From Poseidonibacter ostreae (GTDB lineage Bacteria; Campylobacterota; Campylobacteria; Campylobacterales; Arcobacteraceae), in assembly GCF_009208055.1 (NCBI RefSeq), contig NZ_WFKI01000012.1:7478-71477 (forward strand): a stretch of DNA of 64,000 bases, given 5' to 3'. A program made the position numbers and the translations under genes. This document shows, piece after piece, positions 42,402-50,987 of this stretch (position 1 is the stretch's first letter; each line of letters begins with the position of its first letter). The notes beneath the pieces are model-generated. The model did not search any database. It saw only the letters and a list, made by a program, of their open reading frames with translations, and had not been told where the DNA came from.

Positions 42402-43704
42402 ACTCTTCAAACTCCATCATTTCATAAAGCCTTGAAGCATTTTGTCTAGCTAACTCTTTAAATGTATCTAAATGTGCATACGGTGATTGATCAACTTCAT
42501 AAGCTTCTTTTCCTTCATCTAAAGCTTCAGCTACTTTTTCTCTTAAGTATTCAAGATAAGCTTTTGTATATTTTGTAACTGTTGGCATATCTGTAACATC
42601 ACCATGACCTGGAACTACTATTTGTGCATTTAATAATGCAAGTTTTTCCCAAGCTTCAAGCCATTTTCTAGTATCTGTGATTTTAAAAATTGGTAGCATT
42701 CTTTGATGAAAAGCTAAATCTCCTGCAAATAAAATTTTCTCTTTTTCTAACCAAATTGAAATATCGCTATGTTCATGTGCATATCCAAAATATTTTGCTT
42801 CAACAATTCTATTTCCTAAATCAAAACTCATACTATCTTTAAACGTTTCATCTGGAATTACTATTTTAGTTCCAAGTGCTTTGTCTCTATAAGTTCTTTT
42901 ATGTCTTGTTAAGATATTCTCACCTTTTTGCATAATCTCTTTTTTAGCAATTTCATGTGAAATAATTGTTGCACCTTGCTCTTTCCAATATGAAGAACCA
43001 AGCATTGCATGACCTTGTGAGTTTTCTAAAACTACATATTTAATTGGTTTATTAGAAATTTTTTTAATCTCTTCATGAAAACTTTTTGCAAGAAGATAAT
43101 TAGCACCTGCATTCCAAACTAAGATAGAATCATCACCAATAACAAAACCTAAGTTATTGTTATGTCCAGAGTTTTCATAAGTTGCTGGTTGTGTTGCACC
43201 TATTGAAGTATATACACCTTTTGCAACTTCTTTTACTGGATTGTATAAAAAAGAATTTAGAACAAAATCTTTTGAAGAAATTGGCAAATTCTTCTCTTTC
43301 CATATTTTAAAACTATCTTGATAATAAAGTACATTTTTGTAGCCTAAATCTTTTAATCTTTTAGCTGCAAAAAGTGATTTATTTCCATTAAAACAGTGAA
43401 TAATAAAAGTTTCATCTTCTTTTACTTCTTCTTGAATTAAAAACTCTAAATTTGCTCTTGAAATATTTGTGACTTTATTGGCTTTTATATAACCACCTTG
43501 TTTTAATATCTCATCTTTTTCTCTTACATCAATAATTTTTGTATTAGGATTCTTTTTTAAAAGAGTTACTAATTCATCAGTATTAATGACTTTTACTTCT
43601 TTTAATGCATTATTTTTTAATTCATCTAAATTTAGTGCATAAACACTAGATAAAAAAATACAGTAAAAAAATATTACTTTTTGTAAAAATTTATTCTTTA
43701 ACAA
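42400..43704 (-). CDS. Exported rhodanese-metallo-beta-lactamase fusion (SoxH-like)
   Basis: 434 residues with a signal peptide (about 1-23). A rhodanese domain (about 35-145) has HCFNGNKS with Cys104. A metallo-beta-lactamase fold domain (about 155-400) follows. In that domain the first metal motif HxHxDH is not intact and reads NSQGHAMLG near 228, while later elements remain: AHEHSDIS, FAGDLAFH and VPGHGDV. Metal binding is therefore probably altered. It may be a quinoprotein-relay or SoxH-type hydrolase acting on sulfur compounds. The ribosome site AAGGAGAGG is good. It is divergent from the alpha/beta hydrolase. Confidence 0.87.
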   Translation of the reverse strand: MLKNKFLQKVIFFYCIFLSSVYALNLDELKNNALKEVKVINTDELVTLLKKNPNTKIIDVREKDEILKQGGYIKANKVTNISRANLEFLIQEEVKEDETFIIHCFNGNKSLFAAKRLKDLGYKNVLYYQDSFKIWKEKNLPISSKDFVLNSFLYNPVKEVAKGVYTSIGATQPATYENSGHNNNLGFVIGDDSILVWNAGANYLLAKSFHEEIKKISNKPIKYVVLENSQGHAMLGSSYWKEQGATIISHEIAKKEIMQKGENILTRHKRTYRDKALGTKIVIPDETFKDSMSFDLGNRIVEAKYFGYAHEHSDISIWLEKEKILFAGDLAFHQRMLPIFKITDTRKWLEAWEKLALLNAQIVVPGHGDVTDMPTVTKYTKAYLEYLREKVAEALDEGKEAYEVDQSPYAHLDTFKELARQNASRLYEMMEFEE

Positions 43705-43719
43705 AACCTCTCCTTAAGT

Positions 43720-43736
43720 TATAATATTTTATTATA
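43720..43736. promoter_or_regulatory. Back-to-back -10 boxes between divergent genes
   Basis: TATAAT on the plus strand at 43720-43725 can serve the alpha/beta hydrolase. TATAAT on the minus strand (plus-strand ATTATA at 43731-43736) can serve the rhodanese-MBL gene. The two promoters nearly overlap, so mutual interference is likely. Confidence 0.5.
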
Positions 43737-43782
43737 AGTGAATTATTCATATATTTAAATTAAATACTACTAGGAGTTAATT

Positions 43783-44565
43783 ATGTTAAAGAATATTTTA
43801 GTTGCAGTAATGCTATTTTCTACAAGTTTTTTATTTTCACAAACTATTACAAAACAAGAGTGTGATGATAAAGATGAAGGCTATGTTTATGCTGGAGGTG
43901 AATGCATAAATTATGCTATGTTTGAAGGCGATGATAATGATAAGTTAATTATTGTTGTTCATGGTACATGGGATGAGGGTAGTAATGTTTTAGGTCGTTA
44001 TGCTCCTTTTGCTGAGAATTTAAATATGTCAACTGATTTGACAACAATCGCAGTAGCACTTCCTGGATATTCTAATTCTTCTTTAAATAAATTAAAATCA
44101 ATTGGAAGTAAAGAGTATAATCATCAAGCAGCTACAAAAGAGTATGTTGAGTTTTTAGAAAAATTAGTAATTGCCTTAAAAGACAAATATGAAAGTAAAG
44201 AGATTACAATTATTGGACATTCAGCAGGTGCAATGATGAGTGCTTCCTTAGCTGGCTTAAACCCAGAACTTTTAAAAAATATAGTATTAGTTGCAGGAAG
44301 ATATGAAAGACCTGACTATGCAAATGATAAACACCTTTTAGCAATAGATGTTTTAGACAAAATGAATAAGTCTTCTAAATTTATTATGATTTATGGAACA
44401 AAAGATGAAATATCAAAACCAAGTGTAACAAAAGATTTTTATAATAAAATGAAAACAGAAGGTCTAGATGTAAAACTTGTAGAAGTTAAGGGTGCTGCTC
44501 ATATAGATTTAGATATGACTGATAAAAGTGTAGAAGCTATTAGTTCATTATTTGAAGAAGAGTAA
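43783..44565 (+). CDS. Exported alpha/beta hydrolase
   Basis: 260 residues with a signal peptide (about 1-20). The nucleophile elbow GHSAG has Ser147; the oxyanion strand VVHGTWDEGSN and the late acid and histidine (GTKDE, GAAHIDLD) complete a likely triad. The substrate is unknown. Two cysteines near the mature N-terminus (QECDDKDEGYVYAGGEC) may form a disulfide. It is next to the sulfur-handling genes but no link is proven. Confidence 0.85.
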   Translation: MLKNILVAVMLFSTSFLFSQTITKQECDDKDEGYVYAGGECINYAMFEGDDNDKLIIVVHGTWDEGSNVLGRYAPFAENLNMSTDLTTIAVALPGYSNSSLNKLKSIGSKEYNHQAATKEYVEFLEKLVIALKDKYESKEITIIGHSAGAMMSASLAGLNPELLKNIVLVAGRYERPDYANDKHLLAIDVLDKMNKSSKFIMIYGTKDEISKPSVTKDFYNKMKTEGLDVKLVEVKGAAHIDLDMTDKSVEAISSLFEEE

Positions 44566-44610
44566 ATAACTCTATAAAATTTAATATATACATAGGTGCA
44601 TTTATAGTAA

Positions 44611-44616
44611 TATAAT
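44611..44616 (+). promoter_or_regulatory. Predicted -10 box of the HD-domain gene
   Basis: TATAAT 28 bases before the start at 44644, with AGGA as ribosome site. Confidence 0.45.
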
Positions 44617-44643
44617 GATATAAAAATCATTATAGGACTATAA

Positions 44644-45807
44644 ATGGACAAGAAAAAACAATTAATATTTAATCTAAATAATTTCTTATTATCTACATCT
44701 CATACTTTAGATTTTGTAGAATCTCAATATAACAATACAACACCAAATCATTCAAAAAGAATTGCTTTTTTATCTTTAAAGATAGGACAAAAATTAAATC
44801 TTAATGATAAAGAGATGTTTGATTTATGTGCTTACAGTTTATGTCATGATATTGCACTAAATGAAGCAAAAATAAAAAATGAAGAATACTCTATCTTAAG
44901 TGAAATAAAAATAAAAGACTTTCCTTTTCTTTCTAATAATAACGATGTATTAAAGTATCAAAATGAAAATATAAATGGAAGTGGAATATTTGGATTAAAA
45001 GATGACGATATCCCTCTATTTTCTAAAATATTAAACTTTTCACACACTTTAGATGTTAACTTTGATTTATCAAAAAAAGATATACAAAATAGAAAAGATA
45101 TTATTGCTTTTGTAAAGAGTAATACAAATACTTTATTTGATAAGGATATTGTAAATATATTTTTAGATATTTCTACAAAACTAGAATTTTGGATAGATAT
45201 ACAAAATGAAAACGATATTTTACAATTTATATTCAATAACTTACATGACTTTACAACAGCTTTAGATTTTGAAGAAATATTAAATATTACACAATCATTT
45301 TTAGATATTCTAGAAAAAGATTCTAAACTTATTTCTAATTGCGAGAAAATGTGCGAATTTTATGAGTTTGAACACAAAGATAAGTACACTTTTTTAATTT
45401 CTGCATCAATGAGTAAAATAGGAAAGCTATTAATACCTTTAAATATTTTGCAAAAAGAAGAAGAATTAACTAAAAATGAGCAAGAAGAGATAAAAGCTTA
45501 TCCTTATTACAATAAAAAAATATTAAGTAATATAATGGGCTTTAACGACATTGCATTATTAAGCTGCAAAATTCAAGAGTTATTAGATGCAAATGGATAT
45601 CCATACTCTTTAAGTGCAAAAGATATGAGTTTAAAAGATAGATTAATAGCTAGTGTAAATATTTATACTTCATTAACACAAGATAATAGTTATAGAAAAG
45701 CTTATTCTAAAGATGAAGCTATTGATATAATGTTGCAAATGGCAAAAGATAAAAAACTTGATATATCAATAGTTAATGATATTAATAAAATATTAGTAAA
45801 AGATTAA
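44644..45807 (+). CDS. Degenerate tandem HD/HD-GYP-like protein
   Basis: 387 residues without signal or membrane segment. The first half carries HSKRIAFLS and a CHDIALNEA stretch that keeps one HD pair, then NINGSGIFGLKDDDIP, similar to the GYP-loop region. The second half repeats the layout (LLDANGYPYSLSAKDMSLKDRLIA), with the HD pair missing. It may be a c-di-GMP phosphodiesterase relic or a regulatory binding protein. It lies just upstream of the chemoreceptor gene. Confidence 0.75.
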   Translation: MDKKKQLIFNLNNFLLSTSHTLDFVESQYNNTTPNHSKRIAFLSLKIGQKLNLNDKEMFDLCAYSLCHDIALNEAKIKNEEYSILSEIKIKDFPFLSNNNDVLKYQNENINGSGIFGLKDDDIPLFSKILNFSHTLDVNFDLSKKDIQNRKDIIAFVKSNTNTLFDKDIVNIFLDISTKLEFWIDIQNENDILQFIFNNLHDFTTALDFEEILNITQSFLDILEKDSKLISNCEKMCEFYEFEHKDKYTFLISASMSKIGKLLIPLNILQKEEELTKNEQEEIKAYPYYNKKILSNIMGFNDIALLSCKIQELLDANGYPYSLSAKDMSLKDRLIASVNIYTSLTQDNSYRKAYSKDEAIDIMLQMAKDKKLDISIVNDINKILVKD

Positions 45808-45934
45808 ATTATTAAAGATAGTATCAAAAAGTAAATTTATTATAAAAAATAAAAAATAATATTAATTTAGCTTGAAAATTAAAGCACTTATAGATATTAT
45901 ATGAGTATAAAACAAAAAAATAATGGAGAATACC

Positions 45935-48871
45935 ATGTTTGTAAATATCTCTATAAAGGTAAAATTATTAATATTAGCACTAGTTACAATAATATTAGTA
46001 TCTTTATCAATTGCAATACAATCTATTTATTCTATTAACAAATTTTCTCATGAGAATGTTGATAAATATAAAAAAGATTCTTATGCTAAGAAAGAAGAAG
46101 AGCTAAAAAACTATATTTCATTAGCAATGAAAACTGTTGAAGCCTATCATAAAAGAACAGCTATCGATAAAATAAAAATAGAAATTCAAGATGATTTAAA
46201 GACTCAAACAAACTTTTTATTTTCTATTTTAGAAGGCGAGTACAATAAGTTAAAAGATATCTTATCTGAAGATGCTCTAAAATTTAGATTAAAAACTATA
46301 GTAGAAGAGAGTAGATATGGTAAAAGTGGTTATTTTTGGATTAATGATACCGATGCTGTAATTGTAATGCATCCAATTAAACCACAGTTAAATGGAAAAG
46401 ATCTTGTTAATTATAAAGATAAAGGTGGAAAAAAAATCTTTAAAGAATTTGCTGCTGTTGCAAAAGCAAAAGGTGAAGGTTTTGTTGATTATGTTTGGCC
46501 AAAACCAGGATTTGAAACACCACAACCAAAAGTTTCTTTTGTAAAACTATTCAAAGAGTATAATTGGGTTATAGGTACAGGTGAATATGTAGCTGATGTT
46601 TCTTCAAAAATTAAAGAAGAAGCCTTAAATACAATTAGCAAAATGAGATATGGAAAAGATGGGTATTTTTGGATTAATGACTCATATCCTAAAATGATTA
46701 TGCATTCTGTAAAACCTAGTTTAGATGGAAAGGATTTATCAAAAGTTCAAGATAAAGCAGGAAAATATTTATTTAAAGAGTTCTCTGTTGTTGCTAATAA
46801 AGAAGCTAAGGGTGGTTTAGTTAAGTATATGTGGCCAAAACCTAATTTTGATGCACCACAACAAAAATTTTCTTATGTTCAAAGATTTCCACATTGGGAT
46901 TGGATAATTGGTACAGGCGTTTATGTTGATGATATTGAAGCAGATATCTCTTTAATGAGAAAACAAACATCTGATGAAATTGAAGATATTATCACTAGTA
47001 TTGTAATCTTTTCGCTTATTGCTATATTATTAGTATATATAATTTACTCATTTTTAATTACTAGAACAATAATAAAACCACTTTCTAATTTAAGTGATAC
47101 TATTTCGGATATGAATAATGCAGATTCAGAGATTAAAGAGATTGAAAAAAGATCTAATGATGAGGTAGGAAAACTAGTTGATAGTTTTAATGCTTACATT
47201 AGAAAATTAAAAGAGGGTGTTGAGTCTGATGCTAAAGTTATTGAAGAAGTTGATGAGGTAATTTCAAAGGTTAATAATGGCTTCTATGTTTATAAAATAG
47301 AAAAAAACTCAGTTAATCCTCAAATACAAGAATTAAAAAATTCAATTAATTCAATGATTGATAAAACAAATGAAAATTTAAGTATTTTAAATAATACTTT
47401 ATTAAGATATGGAAGTTCTGATTTTACAGTTGATAAAAATACTAGTTCAAGTGAAGTTAGTGGAATTATTTCCTCAATTAATTCAAGTACTAGATTAATT
47501 GGTGTTACTGTTTCAGAATTCTTATCAATGATTGTATCAAGTGGTAAAAAATTAAATGAAGATACAAATATTTTATCAAGTTCTGCAAACAGTTTATCAA
47601 GTTCTGCAAATGAACAAGCTGCTTCATTAGAAGAAACAGCAGCAGCATTAGAAGAAGTTACTTGTATTGTTAAATCAAATGTTCAAAAAGTACAAGAAAT
47701 GTCATCATTAGCAAGTGATTTACAAAGTTCATCTAGTGAAGGTGAAGCTTTAGCTTCTAAAACAACACAAGCAATGGATGATATTGATAAACAAGTTAAT
47801 TCAATTAATGACGCAATTACAGTAATTGATCAAATTGCATTCCAAACAAATATTCTTTCATTAAACGCAGCTGTAGAAGCTGCAACTGCTGGTGAAGCTG
47901 GAAAAGGTTTTGCTGTTGTTGCACAAGAAGTAAGAAATCTTGCAAATAGGTCAGCAGAAGCTGCTAAAGAGATTAAAGGAATTGTTGAAACAGCAACTTC
48001 AAAAGCAAATGAAGGAAAACTTATTGCCAATGATATGATTGGTGGATATTCAAAATTAAATGATAATATTAATAAAACAATAGAGCTAATAGAAGATGTT
48101 TCAACTGCAAGTGTTGAAGAAGAGAGTGGAATAGTTCAAATTAATGACGCTATTAATTCCCTTGACCAAGCAACACAACTTAACGCAAGTTCAGCAACAA
48201 CAATTAGTAATTTAGCAAATGAAGTTTCTGATTTATCTGAGAATTTATTAAAAATTGCAGATAGAGCAAAGTTTAATGAATCAAGTGGAAATGAAATTGC
48301 AGATATAGATTTAGTATTTAAAGTTTCTAAATTAAAAAATGACCATATCAAATTTAAAAATACAAACTTTGAGAAAATTGGTACAACAATAAATCCTTGG
48401 GCTGTAACAAAACCAACTGAGTGTGATTTAGGTAAATGGATAATAGAGCAAGAACAAAGTGGAAAAGAGTTTACAAGAAATACAAACTGGAAAGATTTAA
48501 AACAAAATCATGAAGATGTTCATAATAATGTACAATCTTATATAAATGAAACATGTAAAGAGAATGCTGATAATTCTACTTTAAATCAATTTTCAGGTGA
48601 TCTAGATAAAGCTACTTTAGAAGTATTTAAAGCTCTTGACCAAATTAAAAGAGATAATGTTATTCCTATTAAAAAAGTAGTACAAGTACAAACAGAAGAG
48701 ATAGCAAGACGACCTAGTATTAAAAATGAAAATGAAGTATCTAAAAGAGATACTAGTAAAAATGTTGAAAGTAGAAGAGAAGTTACTTCTCCTGTACCTT
48801 CAAAAACTGCTACAAATAAAATAATTGAAGCAAAACCATCAAAAGATGATGATGAGTGGGAAAGCTTTTAA
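45935..48871 (+). CDS. Methyl-accepting chemotaxis protein with double Cache, HAMP and CZB domains
   Basis: A membrane chemoreceptor of 978 residues. I start at ATG 45935, with GGAG six bases upstream; an ATG at 45923 lies before that site. TM1 is at about 8-30. Two Cache units repeat YGKxGYFWIND near 127 and 238. TM2 is at 351-375, then HAMP. The signalling hairpin tip EVRNLANRSAEAAKEI is near 657-680. A chemoreceptor zinc-binding domain (histidines plus CDLGKW) is at about 802-868. A long linker ends in EWESF (974-978), resembling the CheR/CheB-docking pentapeptide NWETF. The ligand is probably a small carboxylate or similar; this is not certain. Confidence 0.93.
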   Translation: MFVNISIKVKLLILALVTIILVSLSIAIQSIYSINKFSHENVDKYKKDSYAKKEEELKNYISLAMKTVEAYHKRTAIDKIKIEIQDDLKTQTNFLFSILEGEYNKLKDILSEDALKFRLKTIVEESRYGKSGYFWINDTDAVIVMHPIKPQLNGKDLVNYKDKGGKKIFKEFAAVAKAKGEGFVDYVWPKPGFETPQPKVSFVKLFKEYNWVIGTGEYVADVSSKIKEEALNTISKMRYGKDGYFWINDSYPKMIMHSVKPSLDGKDLSKVQDKAGKYLFKEFSVVANKEAKGGLVKYMWPKPNFDAPQQKFSYVQRFPHWDWIIGTGVYVDDIEADISLMRKQTSDEIEDIITSIVIFSLIAILLVYIIYSFLITRTIIKPLSNLSDTISDMNNADSEIKEIEKRSNDEVGKLVDSFNAYIRKLKEGVESDAKVIEEVDEVISKVNNGFYVYKIEKNSVNPQIQELKNSINSMIDKTNENLSILNNTLLRYGSSDFTVDKNTSSSEVSGIISSINSSTRLIGVTVSEFLSMIVSSGKKLNEDTNILSSSANSLSSSANEQAASLEETAAALEEVTCIVKSNVQKVQEMSSLASDLQSSSSEGEALASKTTQAMDDIDKQVNSINDAITVIDQIAFQTNILSLNAAVEAATAGEAGKGFAVVAQEVRNLANRSAEAAKEIKGIVETATSKANEGKLIANDMIGGYSKLNDNINKTIELIEDVSTASVEEESGIVQINDAINSLDQATQLNASSATTISNLANEVSDLSENLLKIADRAKFNESSGNEIADIDLVFKVSKLKNDHIKFKNTNFEKIGTTINPWAVTKPTECDLGKWIIEQEQSGKEFTRNTNWKDLKQNHEDVHNNVQSYINETCKENADNSTLNQFSGDLDKATLEVFKALDQIKRDNVIPIKKVVQVQTEEIARRPSIKNENEVSKRDTSKNVESRREVTSPVPSKTATNKIIEAKPSKDDDEWESF

Positions 48872-48880
48872 AAAGCTTTC
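48860..48880. terminator. Hairpin between the chemoreceptor and the convergent rhodanese gene
   Basis: GAAAGCTTTT and its complement around one A, overlapping the chemoreceptor stop codon. It could terminate both convergent genes. Confidence 0.55.
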
Positions 48881-48883
48881 TTA

Positions 48884-49558
48884 CTAATTTGGTTTAATTA
48901 CAGGAAGTCCTAAACTTAACCAAGATTGAATACCACCTCTATACCATTTAAGTTTTTCTTCTGGATAACCAATAGAGATTAAATTTTTCATAGATAAAGG
49001 TGACTGACCACACCACACACCATTACAAAAAAGTAATAATTCTTTTGCATTTGCAAAATCATAGCCATCTTTAGTAACTTCTACACCAATTGTTTCAAGT
49101 GCATCTAAAAAATCATCAGGATATTGACCTTTGTTTAAATAAATAAATGGAATATTTATAGCACTTGGAATAGTTGATTCTAAAAACCAATCAACAGTTC
49201 TAGAATCAACTAAAAGCATATTTTCATCATCTTTTGCTTTATCAATAAAATCTAAAACTTCAACTTCTCCATAAGTTTCAATATTTGGAGAAAACTTAAT
49301 AGGTGAAATTTTTCCTAAATATGTAATAAAAGTTTTTTTACAATTTTGGGGAACTTTTTCATCAACTAAATTTCCACCTAAGATATTTTTAGGAGAAAAT
49401 TTAACACTTTTACAATTATCAGGAGTTTCTCTTTTAATTACAATATTCTTTTCATCATCATTTGAATCTGTATATGTAACTTCAACACCAATACTTTGTA
49501 AATCAGAGGCACTTAAAAGTAAGCTTGTTAATAAACTTGTTAATATAATCTTTTTCAT
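48884..49558 (-). CDS. Exported rhodanese-like protein, paralogue of the sox rhodanese
   Basis: 224 residues with a signal peptide (about 1-18). It has the same layout as the rhodanese at 38114-38767: an N-terminal domain of about 80 residues (here with two extra cysteines, DNCKS and QNCKK), then a rhodanese domain with LLVDSRTVDWFLESTIPSA and CNGVWCGQS (Cys178, second cysteine 183), ending WYRGGIQSWLSLGLPV. It is probably a periplasmic sulfurtransferase or disulfide-active protein. It lies convergent to the chemoreceptor and divergent from the U32 gene. Confidence 0.87.
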   Translation of the reverse strand: MKKIILTSLLTSLLLSASDLQSIGVEVTYTDSNDDEKNIVIKRETPDNCKSVKFSPKNILGGNLVDEKVPQNCKKTFITYLGKISPIKFSPNIETYGEVEVLDFIDKAKDDENMLLVDSRTVDWFLESTIPSAINIPFIYLNKGQYPDDFLDALETIGVEVTKDGYDFANAKELLLFCNGVWCGQSPLSMKNLISIGYPEEKLKWYRGGIQSWLSLGLPVIKPN

Positions 49559-49639
49559 TTTAATCCTTTTTATAATTATATATTATTAATGTAAAAGTTG
49601 ACTAAAATAGTTTGATATTAAAATTATATAAAATTTAGG

Positions 49640-49645
49640 TATAAT
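49640..49645 (+). promoter_or_regulatory. Predicted -10 box of the U32 protein gene
   Basis: TATAAT in GGTATAATTGCG, about 47 bases before the ATG. Confidence 0.55.
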
Positions 49646-49692
49646 TGCGAAATTTTAAAAATATAAATGATAAAGATTATTAAGGAAATATA

Positions 49693-50973
49693 ATGAAAGA
49701 TAACAAAGTAGAATTATTATCACCAGCAGGAAACTTAGAAAAATTAAAAATTGCTATAAATTATGGGGCTGATGCAGTATATGCTGGAGTTAGTCACTTT
49801 AGTTTAAGAATTAGAGCAGGAAAAGAGTTTACCTTTGAAACTTTTAAAGAGGGAATTGATTATGCACATGCAAGAGGTAAAAAAGTATATGCAACAATTA
49901 ATGGTTTCCCTTTTAACTCACAAATTGATTTACTAAAAAAACATATTGAAAATATGGCAGCAATTAAACCAGATGGTTTTATTGTAGCAGCTCCTGGTGT
50001 TGTTAAATTATGTAGAGAGATTGCCCCTGATATTGATGTTCATTTATCAACTCAAGCAAATGTACTTAATTATTTAGATGCACAAGTTTTTTGGGATTTA
50101 GGTGTAAAAAGAATTGTTGTAGCACGTGAAATTTCACTAAAAGATGTTATGCAAATTAAAAAGCATTTACCTGAAATGGAGATTGAAATCTTTGTTCATG
50201 GTTCTATGTGTTTTGCATACTCAGGAAGATGTTTAATTTCAGCAGTTCAAAGTGGACGTGTTCCAAATAGAGGTTCATGTGCAAATGATTGTAGATTTGA
50301 TTACACTTTATATGCAGAGAGTGAAAACCAAAATACACTATTTAGACTTGAAGAAGATCCTGGAGTTGGAACTTATATCTTTAATTCAAAAGATATGAAC
50401 TTAGCTTCACATATTCAAGAGATTATGGATTCTGGTGCAGTTGACTCTTTAAAAATTGAAGGTAGAACAAAATCACCATATTATGCAGCAGTAACTGCAA
50501 ATGCATATAGAGAAGCTATTGATGATTATTATGCAGGTACATTTGATGCGGATAAATACCAAAGAGAATTACATACAACAAAAAATAGAGGCTTTACAGA
50601 TGCTTATTTAGTTCATAGACCATTTGACAAGCTAGATTCTCAAAATCATGATTACGCTATTTCTAAAGGTTCTTACGAAGTAACTGGACTTATAACAGAA
50701 GATGAAAAACATTTCATGTGTAAATATAAAGTTTATCCAAATCAAGATATTGAAATATTTGCACCAAGAGATACTCAAATTATTGAGTGTGATAATGAAA
50801 TTGGAAAAATCTATAAAAAAGAAGATGGAGTTTATTATATAAACTTCAAAAAAATATTAACAGAAACAAATAAAGAGATGGAATCAGTGCATAGTGGTAA
50901 TACAAATAAAATTCAATTACCTGGAACTTTACCTTATTTAACAATGTTAAGAACTGAAAATACTGAAATATAA
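49693..50973 (+). CDS. U32-family tRNA hydroxylation protein (TrhP-like)
   Basis: 426 residues. Opens with VELLSPAGNLEKLKIAINYGADAVYAG and carries the U32 signature with four cysteines (MCFAYSGRCLIS and GSCANDCR), likely an iron-sulfur site. Members of this group (YegQ/TrhP) introduce 5-hydroxyuridine at the wobble position of tRNA using prephenate, although the family is historically named peptidase. The gene has its own promoter. The GT9-like gene follows after 14 bases. Confidence 0.88.
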   Translation: MKDNKVELLSPAGNLEKLKIAINYGADAVYAGVSHFSLRIRAGKEFTFETFKEGIDYAHARGKKVYATINGFPFNSQIDLLKKHIENMAAIKPDGFIVAAPGVVKLCREIAPDIDVHLSTQANVLNYLDAQVFWDLGVKRIVVAREISLKDVMQIKKHLPEMEIEIFVHGSMCFAYSGRCLISAVQSGRVPNRGSCANDCRFDYTLYAESENQNTLFRLEEDPGVGTYIFNSKDMNLASHIQEIMDSGAVDSLKIEGRTKSPYYAAVTANAYREAIDDYYAGTFDADKYQRELHTTKNRGFTDAYLVHRPFDKLDSQNHDYAISKGSYEVTGLITEDEKHFMCKYKVYPNQDIEIFAPRDTQIIECDNEIGKIYKKEDGVYYINFKKILTETNKEMESVHSGNTNKIQLPGTLPYLTMLRTENTEI

Positions 50974-50987
50974 TTACCTGGTATTAT

